A stretch of 26,903 nucleotides of DNA from contig JAEYOL010000082.1 in the NCBI GenBank assembly GCA_023411775.1, forward strand, positions 1-26,903. Reading direction: 5' to 3'. A program made the position numbers and the translations under genes. The DNA is from Bacteroidota bacterium (GTDB lineage Bacteria > Bacteroidota > Bacteroidia > Chitinophagales > Chitinophagaceae). Under the pieces are notes generated by a model. It was not told where the DNA came from and did not search any database. It saw nothing but the letters and a program-made list of their open reading frames with translations. This document shows, in pieces, positions 7,620 through 14,200 of this stretch (position 1 is its first letter; each line of letters starts with the position of its first letter).

Positions 7620-8441
7620 ATGGTTACCAACAACAAACGGGATTGGCGTGCAAAGCTGCATGATGTCATCTACGAAACCAACACACCCGCCGGTAAAGCT
7701 TTTGATATAGCCTTACTAGTACTTATCGTGGCCAGTATACTGGTCGTGATGCTTGACAGTATTGAATATTACAACCAAAATTATGGTCGGCTTTTAAAGA
7801 TCCTTGAGTGGGTATTCACTATTATTTTCACCATAGAATATATACTCCGGCTGATCAGTATCCGCCGGCCTGTGCTTTATATGTTGAGTTTCCTTGGCAT
7901 AATTGACCTGCTGGCCATTATACCCAGTTATCTCAGTATCGCTTTTGCCGGCGCACAATCCCTGCTTGTACTAAGAGCATTGCGTTTGTTGAGGATCTTC
8001 CGGATCTTCAAGCTGACACATTTCCTGTCGGAAATGAAGTTTTTGAAAGGAGCCATCGCCGCCAGCATGAAAAAGATAACGATCTTTTTATTGGTCGTAT
8101 TTACACTGGTTATCATCCTTGGATCGGTGATGTACCTGGTTGAGAAAGATCTAAACAACGATTTTAAAAGCATTCCTGATAGTATATACTGGGCTATTGT
8201 GACTATAACAACCGTGGGTTACGGAGATATGAGCCCGGTGACGGTGGTTGGGAAATTCGTTGCAGGGTTGATCATGCTCACAGGCTATGGTATCATTGCC
8301 GTACCCACCGGTATTATTACCACTGAGATGACGCTGGCCGTGCGTAGACGACAGGAAAAACATGAAGCATGCCCAAATTGTGGAAGGGAAGACCACGATG
8401 CCGATGCCAAATTTTGTAAGGGTTGTGGTACCCGGCTTTAA
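7620..8441 (+). CDS. Voltage-gated potassium channel with C-terminal zinc ribbon
   Basis: A 273-residue Kv-type channel. Six helices are visible: S1 about 28-46, S2 about 60-78, S3 about 86-105, S4 116-132, S5 about 152-173 and S6 about 208-234. S4 carries a positive residue at every third place (Arg119, 122, 125, 128, Lys131), as in a working voltage sensor. S2 (Glu73) and S3 (Asp96) hold the usual acidic partners. The pore has the K+ filter TVGYGD (198-203). After a charged linker (VRRRQEKHE) the protein ends in a zinc ribbon, CPNCG (251-255) and CKGCG (266-270). Selective K+ passage across the inner membrane is expected; the ribbon is a likely regulatory or assembly module. The gene is divergent from the beta-lactamase. 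Confidence 0.92.
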   Translation: MVTNNKRDWRAKLHDVIYETNTPAGKAFDIALLVLIVASILVVMLDSIEYYNQNYGRLLKILEWVFTIIFTIEYILRLISIRRPVLYMLSFLGIIDLLAIIPSYLSIAFAGAQSLLVLRALRLLRIFRIFKLTHFLSEMKFLKGAIAASMKKITIFLLVVFTLVIILGSVMYLVEKDLNNDFKSIPDSIYWAIVTITTVGYGDMSPVTVVGKFVAGLIMLTGYGIIAVPTGIITTEMTLAVRRRQEKHEACPNCGREDHDADAKFCKGCGTRL

Positions 8442-8466
8442 GTGAGTTTTGGAAAATTGGCAGGGC

Positions 8467-8495
8467 TTTGGAATACCGACTTAGACATAAACTTG
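8467..8495 (+). promoter_or_regulatory. Possible promoter for the 36-residue membrane protein
   Basis: TTTG (8467-8470), 17 bases, then TAAACTTG (8488-8495), one mismatch from TAnnTTTG. The ATG of the small gene follows 14 bases later. Confidence 0.4.
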
Positions 8496-8509
8496 CTAAA
8501 TCATCTTTT

Positions 8510-8620
8510 ATGGAACAAGGAAAAAGGAAATCCTACATCGCCCGCAACCTTGAATGGATCGCGCTTTTGATCCTCATCATTGGTGGCCTGCTTGTTGTCT
8601 GGCAGGTATTTTTCGCGTGA
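8510..8620 (+). CDS. Small single-pass membrane protein (36 residues)
   Basis: MEQGKRKSYIARNLEW is a short positive N-terminus, followed by one hydrophobic helix (WIALLILIIGGLLVVWQVFFA) that runs to the end. The charges favour the N-terminus in the cytoplasm. The frame extends upstream into the channel gene, but the ATG at 8510 is preferred: the upstream part has no protein-like character and a promoter-like site sits just before the ATG. No family is recognised. Its place directly after a K+ channel gene could mean a small accessory subunit, but that is a guess. Confidence 0.5.
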   Translation: MEQGKRKSYIARNLEWIALLILIIGGLLVVWQVFFA

Positions 8621-8707
8621 TTTATTTTAAAAAAGAAATATACCCGTTTTTGGCAGCCAGATCCCTCGCTCCGGTCTGAAACTTGTATTATACCGGTAAA
8701 AGCGATT

Positions 8708-8896
8708 ATGGATCATAAACAAAAACTGGAGGACCTGAATAAGGAAACCATACTTCAATTGGAGGAATACCTGAAAAGTAAGGGGAAACTGAAGGAAGAC
8801 GAACATCTGAGGGTTGTAAGGGCACGTGAGGATTGGCAAACTGCCTGGAATAAGGTTATGGAAGCCCTGATAGTGCTGGAAAAACTTGAACTCTAA
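8708..8896 (+). CDS. Small alpha-helical protein (62 residues), unknown
   Basis: MDHKQKLEDLNKETILQLEEY and later EDWQTAWNKVMEALIVLEKLEL are strongly amphipathic, with leucines and charged residues in heptad-like spacing, so a helical hairpin or short coiled coil is likely. It is highly charged, has no signal peptide or Cys, and should be soluble in the cytoplasm. I recognise no family. It sits 23 bases before the HD hydrolase gene on the same strand, so the two are probably co-transcribed, and a functional link is possible. Confidence 0.6.
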   Translation: MDHKQKLEDLNKETILQLEEYLKSKGKLKEDEHLRVVRAREDWQTAWNKVMEALIVLEKLEL

Positions 8897-8919
8897 TTGT
8901 CCCCCATTCCACGGATGAT

Positions 8920-9492
8920 ATGGAAAACCTGCTACAACAAATTACTGATTTTGCCACACGTGCTCATGGCAGCCAGCGGCGAAAGTTCGCGGATGAACCT
9001 TATATCAATCACCCTGTACGTGTGATGGAAACTTGCCGCGAACATACGCAGGATATCTGTCTGCTCGCGGCAGCTCTCCTGCATGATGTGCTTGAAGATA
9101 CTTCTACTTCAAAAGAGCAGATGCGTGATTTCCTGAAAACGGTATTGAGCAATGAAGATAGCATCCGCACACTTAATATAGTGGTGGAGTTAACCGACGT
9201 GTATACAAAGGAGCAGTACCCGGATCTTAATCGGCGACAACGAAAGGCGAAGGAGTCCGAAAGACTGGCTGGTGTTAGTGCGCAGGCACAAAACATCAAG
9301 TACGCCGATATCATAGACAACAGCAAGAATATTAGCAATGCCGAAACGGGTTTTGCACGAATCGTACTCCATGAATATAAGAACCTGGTGAAGGTGATGA
9401 ACGCCGGGAATGCCGAACTTCGAAGAAAAGCAGGTGAAACGGTTGACGTATATTTAAAGGCAGTTAAGCAAAGCAGCACCCAAAAGAAATAA
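8920..9492 (+). CDS. HD-domain hydrolase of the SpoT/MESH1 type (possible small alarmone hydrolase)
   Basis: A 190-residue single-domain protein. It has the residues of the RelA/SpoT hydrolase domain and metazoan MESH1: RRKFADEPYINHP with His31, LLHDVLED with His55-Asp56 and Glu59-Asp60, then KYADIIDN with Asp130 and Asn134. The stretch VELTDV...NRRQRKAKESERL also follows that family. Known relatives use Mn2+ to remove the 3' pyrophosphate of (p)ppGpp, or act on NADPH. The protein has no synthetase, TGS or ACT domain, so a small alarmone hydrolase is the best reading; other nucleotides are possible. It follows the 62-residue gene by 23 bases and precedes a lipoprotein gene by seven. Confidence 0.82.
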   Translation: MENLLQQITDFATRAHGSQRRKFADEPYINHPVRVMETCREHTQDICLLAAALLHDVLEDTSTSKEQMRDFLKTVLSNEDSIRTLNIVVELTDVYTKEQYPDLNRRQRKAKESERLAGVSAQAQNIKYADIIDNSKNISNAETGFARIVLHEYKNLVKVMNAGNAELRRKAGETVDVYLKAVKQSSTQKK

Positions 9493-9499
9493 TATATAC

Positions 9500-10450
9500 A
9501 TGCAAGGAAAGCTCCCTCCTGTAAAATTTTCTATACTTTATTTTCTATTGCTATTGTTAATGGCTTCCTGCAGAAAGGATGAAGGCCCCAGGTTAATTGA
9601 GTTGAAACAGCTTGATGACTACCCATCCGGTTCCGGGCTTGCGTGGTTTGGAAAAAAGCTTTATGTCATGGGTGATGACGCCACGTGGATGTTACAGATG
9701 GATTCGGCTTTTAATAAAACCGATTCTATCAATTTATTTTCTTCACAGGGCAGAATCCCCAAGAAAACAAAACCTGATATCGAGTCAGTCGCTGAAATCT
9801 ATTTGAATAAAAGGCGGTTGCTTTTGTTAACCGGCTCGGGTTCGCTGGCGCCTTACCGAAATCTGTTAATGGTTTATGATCCCGCAAGTAAGGAAAAAAA
9901 GGAATACCGGCTTGATACGTTTTATAATCGGCTTAATACTGAAGGCCTGGGTGAACTAAATATTGAAGGTTCAGCATCGATCCCGGCGTTCATTGTATTA
10001 GCCAATCGTGGCAGCCGGGGGTTTCCAAGGAATTACCTGGTATTCACTTCCAACCGATTTTGGGAAAAGCAGGATATCGCCTCATTGAAAATTATTAAAA
10101 CGGGTATACAAAGCGACACAGCTTCTTTTACCGGTATTTCGGGTATGGACTACTCATATAAGTCAGATCAGTTGCTGATCACCGCTTCGACAGAAAATAC
10201 TTTTAATAGTTATGATGATGGATCAATTGGCAAAAGTTATTTGTGGATCGTCAACGATATTTCATCAAAACGAAGACTGGATGCGATCAATCCGGACAGG
10301 ATCATTGATCTCGAGGAAGTGGATGCGAGATTTAAAGGCCATAAAATTGAATCCGTAAGTATTATTTCAGAAGAAAAGGGAAGGAAAGAACTGGTACTGG
10401 TTGCAGATAATGACAATGGTGATACTGTATTGTTCAGAATGATCATATAG
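9500..10450 (+). CDS. Putative lipoprotein, beta-propeller-like
   Basis: A 316-residue protein with a lipoprotein signal ending in LMASC (Cys24). The mature part has repeating short beta units such as GSGLAWFGKKLYVMGDD, KRRLLLLTGSGS, NLLMVYDPAS and SDQLLITASTEN, with turns rich in Gly, Asp and Asn. This suggests a propeller, and the layout resembles DUF6929-type proteins of Bacteroidota, though I am not sure of the family. No catalytic motif is visible. It begins seven bases after the HD hydrolase stop, so it is the last member of that compact unit; the link between a membrane-anchored protein and a cytosolic alarmone-type enzyme is unclear. Confidence 0.75.
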   Translation: MQGKLPPVKFSILYFLLLLLMASCRKDEGPRLIELKQLDDYPSGSGLAWFGKKLYVMGDDATWMLQMDSAFNKTDSINLFSSQGRIPKKTKPDIESVAEIYLNKRRLLLLTGSGSLAPYRNLLMVYDPASKEKKEYRLDTFYNRLNTEGLGELNIEGSASIPAFIVLANRGSRGFPRNYLVFTSNRFWEKQDIASLKIIKTGIQSDTASFTGISGMDYSYKSDQLLITASTENTFNSYDDGSIGKSYLWIVNDISSKRRLDAINPDRIIDLEEVDARFKGHKIESVSIISEEKGRKELVLVADNDNGDTVLFRMII

Positions 10451-10502
10451 GTTAACCAAATCATACTTCACCCGCAGCAAAACTATAGGCTAACTGGCAC
10501 GT

Positions 10503-10525
10503 TTTATGAGCCCATCACTCATAAA
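10503..10525 (+). promoter_or_regulatory. Hairpin-forming inverted repeat upstream of the PEBP gene
   Basis: TTTATGAG (10503-10510) and CTCATAAA (10518-10525) are perfect eight-base arms around a seven-base loop, ending nine bases before the ATG at 10535. No T-run follows, so it is not an ordinary terminator. It could be an operator or an mRNA hairpin near the ribosome-binding region. Confidence 0.35.
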
Positions 10526-10534
10526 GAAATTCCC

Positions 10535-11020
10535 ATGGAAACAAGATCTGAAGCGCAGACATTACAGGTATTTAGCACGGTATTTAGTCACAAAGGACAT
10601 ATCCCTCCGGAATACACCTGCGACGGGAAAAACATCAATCCGCCTATAGAAGTAAACAGGATACCGGAAGGCACCAAAAGCCTGGCACTTATTATGGAAG
10701 ACCCGGATGCACCGCGTGGCGTTTTTGACCACTGGCTGGTGTGGAATATTTCACCCAATGAAGCAATAGCGGAACAAACAACCCCGGGCGTACTCGGGCT
10801 TAATGATTTTGGTAAAACTGAGTATGGTGGCCCCTGCCCTCCCTCCGGTGTTCATCGATATTTTTTCAAAGTCTTTGCATTAGATACCAAACTTGATCTT
10901 GTAGCAGGTGCTGACAAAAGAGCTTTATTAGATGCCATGCAGGGACATATACTCGCCGAGGGCGAACTCATGGGGTTGTATCAACGCAGGAAAAGGACAA
11001 TCGAAGAGCAGGACGACTAA
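10535..11020 (+). CDS. PEBP / YbhB-YbcL family protein (Raf-kinase-inhibitor-like)
   Basis: A 161-residue cytosolic protein of the phosphatidylethanolamine-binding fold. Family landmarks are visible in order: IPPEYTCDGKNINPPI near the start, SLALIMEDPDAP with the conserved DPDAP, DHWLVWNISP with the ligand-site His, and GGPCPPSGVHRYFFKVFALD (the Gly-Pro-Cys-Pro-Pro ... His-Arg motif). Length and motif order match bacterial members. Ligand and role are unclear in bacteria; binding of phospholipid-like anions is inferred from the fold. A short acidic and basic tail (RRKRTIEEQDD) is an ordinary end variant. The gene stands alone; the histidine kinase begins 172 bases further on. Confidence 0.92.
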   Translation: METRSEAQTLQVFSTVFSHKGHIPPEYTCDGKNINPPIEVNRIPEGTKSLALIMEDPDAPRGVFDHWLVWNISPNEAIAEQTTPGVLGLNDFGKTEYGGPCPPSGVHRYFFKVFALDTKLDLVAGADKRALLDAMQGHILAEGELMGLYQRRKRTIEEQDD

Positions 11021-11192
11021 TAGTTTACACTTAGTTTTTCTATTATTTTAAGATGTAACGCAAGTTTTGTTGTGATTATAGGTATGTGAAAGCGTAATTT
11101 TTGTAATTTACTTTCTCTATCATTTTTCACTATGAAAATTTATAAGCACAGCTATCCGTTGTCCTGTGTTCGCGTGACATAATTAAAGTCTT

Positions 11193-12965
11193 GTGGAAAC
11201 ATCAAACAGTTATTTACGATTAAAAGGTCTTTCACTTCAACAGCGGCTTCCACTATTGATCTGTATTCTTCTGCTCACCCTGATGATACTTTTTAGCTGG
11301 ATCTCATACCAGGGTGTAAAAAACGCCGCGATCAATACCGGGAAGGAAAGGCTGGTTTCACTCACTTCGCAACTGGGGTCGATGTTTTCCCAGTCGATGT
11401 CTACTCTTTCTTCCACAACAAGAACCCGTGCCAATCATGCATCACTTAAACACTTTCTCGCCGATACCAGTTACTATCGCGATTCGGCGATGCATGTTTT
11501 GGATGGTATCAGGCAGGATAGTACTTCGGTACTGGTGGATCTTTACAACGCGAAAGATCAACTGGTGCTACGTTCATCAAGGCGCATGATACATCAACGG
11601 GTGAACTTCGATTCGATTGTAAATCAACTTGAGCTTAAAGACGACACCACTGTAGGGAACATATACCTTCTCAGCGATTCCATGTACTATCCGGTGATAC
11701 AACCAGTGTGGCTCAACCAGCGGATAGTTGGCTCCCTGGTTAGATGGAGGCTGCTTTATACAACGCCGCAAACGATCGAGCAGCTGTCGCAGCTGATGGG
11801 TACAAAAGCCAGGCTTTATATTGGAAACGGGGATGGATCACTATGGACTGACCTGGTTAAGCCGGTGGGTTATCATATGCCAGATTCGATGCGTTTCAAT
11901 AAACCGATTGAGCATCGTAACCCGGAAAGAGGAAAATTTTTTGCTGCCTATAATAGTATACAAAGTACGCCATGGCTGGTGTCACTTGAATTCTCACAAC
12001 AAAATTTACTCGACCCTGCCACCCGTTATCTACAATGGATGGTCATTGGCGGGCTTATCCTGCTGGGTATCGGTATTTTACTAGCCTGGATCATGAGCCG
12101 AAATATTATTCGTCCGCTTAACCGGTTAACAGAAGCGGCATCTGGCATTGCCCACGGCAATTATATACCTACTGAAGGCGCGGATCGGCGCGACGAAGTG
12201 GGTAAACTTGCCCGTGCTTTCAACACCATGCTTGAACAGGTACGCGAGGCGAGACAGGGACTGGAACAAAAAGTTGTTGAATCCGGTGAGATGAATGAAC
12301 AGTTAAGAAATCTTACTGCACACCTGCAAAATATCCGGGAAGAAGAGCGCATACATATTGCCCGCGAGATGCATGATGAACTGGGACAGGTTCTTACAGC
12401 TTTTAAAATGGATATTTCCTGGCTGCAAAAAAGGTTGGGCGAAACAGCTGAAGAGCCTACACGTGTAAAGTTGGCTGAAATGTCAAAGCTGGTTGATGAT
12501 GCAGTTGTTTTCGTCAGGAAAGTAGCTTCGGAACTCAGACCCAGTGTGCTCGATGACTTTGGACTGGTATCTGCGCTTGAATGGCATAGCGTTGAGTTTC
12601 AGAAACGGTTTCAAATAGATGTTGATTTCAGATCCAATACAAGAGAAGTGCACACCTCAGCCCTTGTAGCAACAGGTTTATTTCGCATGTACCAGGAAAC
12701 CCTTACTAATGTGGCCCGTCACGCAAATGCGAGCAAAGTAACCACGCGCCTGGATTCAGGAAATGGCCTGATCTCACTATCCATACGCGACAATGGGCAG
12801 GGATTCAATCTTAATAATGGCGACCAGAAGCGAAAGACCCTGGGTTTGCTGGGTATGAAAGAAAGAGCCGCCATGATAGGTGGACATCTTGAGATCAAAT
12901 CATCGCCTGGTGAGGGCACAGCTGTCCATATTACCGTAACGGACCAACAGGAAAACCAGCCATGA
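11193..12965 (+). CDS. NarL-type sensor histidine kinase with HAMP domain
   Basis: A 590-residue membrane kinase. TM1 is at 20-38 and TM2 at 282-301, bounding a periplasmic sensor of about 240 residues with no clear family. HAMP follows (about 302-355, IIRPLNRLTEAASGIAHGNY). The HisKA_3 dimer helix has REMHDELGQ with the phospho-acceptor His394. The ATPase domain keeps the N-box ETLTNVARH (503-511), DNGQGF (534-539), GLLGMKERA (552-560) and GEGT (574-577). It should autophosphorylate and pass phosphate to a LuxR-type response regulator, but none is encoded next to it. The start is GTG at 11193, which places TM1 correctly; the next in-frame ATG would fall within TM1. About 172 bases of AT-rich sequence lie upstream, with no clear promoter. 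Confidence 0.92.
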   Translation: METSNSYLRLKGLSLQQRLPLLICILLLTLMILFSWISYQGVKNAAINTGKERLVSLTSQLGSMFSQSMSTLSSTTRTRANHASLKHFLADTSYYRDSAMHVLDGIRQDSTSVLVDLYNAKDQLVLRSSRRMIHQRVNFDSIVNQLELKDDTTVGNIYLLSDSMYYPVIQPVWLNQRIVGSLVRWRLLYTTPQTIEQLSQLMGTKARLYIGNGDGSLWTDLVKPVGYHMPDSMRFNKPIEHRNPERGKFFAAYNSIQSTPWLVSLEFSQQNLLDPATRYLQWMVIGGLILLGIGILLAWIMSRNIIRPLNRLTEAASGIAHGNYIPTEGADRRDEVGKLARAFNTMLEQVREARQGLEQKVVESGEMNEQLRNLTAHLQNIREEERIHIAREMHDELGQVLTAFKMDISWLQKRLGETAEEPTRVKLAEMSKLVDDAVVFVRKVASELRPSVLDDFGLVSALEWHSVEFQKRFQIDVDFRSNTREVHTSALVATGLFRMYQETLTNVARHANASKVTTRLDSGNGLISLSIRDNGQGFNLNNGDQKRKTLGLLGMKERAAMIGGHLEIKSSPGEGTAVHITVTDQQENQP

Positions 12966-13032
12966 TTCCTGTAGAACAAATTCGACATTCCCCCGCTTTA
13001 CACAACTACCTGACAATAATAGATGGTTCTAT

Positions 13033-13062
13033 TTTACGGCGCCGGACTTTGCCGTTACTTTG
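13033..13062 (+). promoter_or_regulatory. Promoter-like element upstream of the HATPase-like gene
   Basis: TTTA (13033-13036), 18 bases, then TTACTTTG (13055-13062). It has the same layout as the element at 21148-21177 and lies 92 bases before the ATG at 13155. One mismatch in each box from the Bacteroidota consensus. Confidence 0.35.
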
Positions 13063-13154
13063 AACCTGCAACCAGTAAATCATAACAAGCCATCATCCCT
13101 CGCCCCGGGGGTAAAATCCAATATTCATTTTTTTTAATCTCAAACCTGTTGAAG

Positions 13155-13577
13155 ATGTACGATTTACCGACTGAAACTGTTTGTAGGGAAGCACTTCACT
13201 CGCTGGTAGACTATCTTAGCACCAGCTTTTTACCTGCTGCGGACCGCAATCACAACTATTTTATTAATGAAATTCCCCGTGACCTCAATATTGAGCACAA
13301 CCAGGAATGGGTAGCTTCTGTGATCAGTGGCATGATATCCTCCGTGATCCAAAACACAAAAAACACCTGCATTCGTTTTAGTGCAAAAAAGTACGGGCAT
13401 GTACTGGTACTGGAGCTGCGGGAAGCTGGTCGTGCAAAGCCCCAGTCGGATAATCGCCAACTGCAACAAATTAAAGACATAGCAGAAAAACTTGGAGGTT
13501 GCCTTTATGTGGGCAGCCAGGAGGAAGAAAGGATCCTCATGTCTTTTAGTTTTCCCAACCTGCCCATCGCCGCTTAA
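13155..13577 (+). CDS. Stand-alone degenerate HATPase-like protein (140 residues)
   Basis: The protein resembles the ATPase domain of a histidine kinase with its active parts worn away. From the start MYDLPTET it has a helix (EALHSLVDYLSTSF), then PRDLNIEHNQEWVASVISGMISSVIQNT in the place of the N-box helix, strands FSAKKYGHVLVLELREAG in the place of the G1 region, and IAEKLGGCLYVGSQEEERILMSFSFP like the end of an HATPase (the LGG...FP pattern). The catalytic Asn of the N-box and the Asp-x-Gly of G1 are absent, so ATP binding is unlikely. Similar proteins are, as I recall, frequent in Chitinophagaceae. ATG at 13155 is chosen over the TTG six bases upstream. It sits about 190 bases after the kinase on the same strand. 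Confidence 0.65.
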   Translation: MYDLPTETVCREALHSLVDYLSTSFLPAADRNHNYFINEIPRDLNIEHNQEWVASVISGMISSVIQNTKNTCIRFSAKKYGHVLVLELREAGRAKPQSDNRQLQQIKDIAEKLGGCLYVGSQEEERILMSFSFPNLPIAA

Positions 13578-13616
13578 AAATCCCATAACTTTACCTGCAA
13601 CTCAAATTTTTTTTGC

Positions 13617-14141
13617 ATGCGTAAGGTTCTACTTCAGCTGGCTGTCAGCCTTGACGGCAAGATAGAAGGTCCCAATGGAGAGTTTGACTGGTGCTTTACC
13701 GATGATGATTACGGAATGACGGATTTTTTTCAGCGGATTGACTCCATATTTATTGGCCGCAGGAGTTTTGAGGTTGCCCAGCAATTGGGTGGATCTTCAC
13801 CGCCGGGTTTTCCCACATTAAAGGAATATGTTTTTTCAAACTCACTTAAGAGCGTCGATGGAAATCGCGAGCTTGTGCGTGGTGATGATCTTGAAAAAAA
13901 AGTACAGGAGATAAAAATATCTCCCGGAAAAGATATTTGGCTATATGGCGGAGCCGATCTCACGACCCAATTTCTCAATCTCGACCTGGTCGACGAAATA
14001 ATCCTGGCTGTTCATCCCATTATCCTTGGTGAAGGCAAACCCCTTTTCAACCATATCGTTGGGAGAAAAAAACTTATACTGTCCGGATCAAAACCCTACC
14101 CGAGTGGTTTGTTGATGCTGACCTATAAGTTTGATCGTTAA
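13617..14141 (+). CDS. Dihydrofolate reductase / RibD C-terminal family protein
   Basis: A 174-residue cytosolic protein of the RibD-C fold. The start MRKVLLQLAVSLDGKIEGPNG is the classic first strand and loop; IGRRSFEVAQQLG, IWLYGGADLTTQFL and VDEIILAVHPIILGEGKPLF follow in the expected order. The GG pair in LYGGAD marks the NADPH-binding region. Such stand-alone proteins are called 'dihydrofolate reductase family' but most are of unknown substrate; reduction of a pterin- or riboflavin-precursor-like ring by NADPH is inferred from the fold. No riboflavin or folate genes are near. The ATG at 13617 starts the first strand directly. Confidence 0.88.
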   Translation: MRKVLLQLAVSLDGKIEGPNGEFDWCFTDDDYGMTDFFQRIDSIFIGRRSFEVAQQLGGSSPPGFPTLKEYVFSNSLKSVDGNRELVRGDDLEKKVQEIKISPGKDIWLYGGADLTTQFLNLDLVDEIILAVHPIILGEGKPLFNHIVGRKKLILSGSKPYPSGLLMLTYKFDR

Positions 14142-14165
14142 TAAACAGATTCAAAAGTAAACGCT

Positions 14166-14192
14166 GATTAGTGTAATTAGTGCGATTTGTAG
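14166..14192. repeat. Three tandem nine-base units between convergent genes
   Basis: GATTAGTGT, AATTAGTGC and GATTTGTAG stand end to end. The first two differ at two places, the third is more divergent. They lie in the 59-base gap between the RibD-like and CocE genes. Similar ATTAGTG arrays occur, as I recall, in gaps of Bacteroidota genomes. Confidence 0.45.
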
Positions 14193-14200
14193 CTAAAAAA

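Noticed and set aside
8423..8509. Longer start for the small membrane protein, overlapping the K+ channel end
   Set aside because: The extra 29 residues overlap the channel's zinc-ribbon end, have no domain character, and a promoter-like site lies inside them.
9009..9479. 156-residue open frame antisense to the HD hydrolase
   Set aside because: Its composition (Ser, Arg, Cys runs) reflects the complement of a real gene and it has no recognisable motif.
13949..14000. Possible riboflavin pathway link of the RibD-like protein
   Set aside because: No other riboflavin or folate gene is in the window; the family has many members of unknown substrate.
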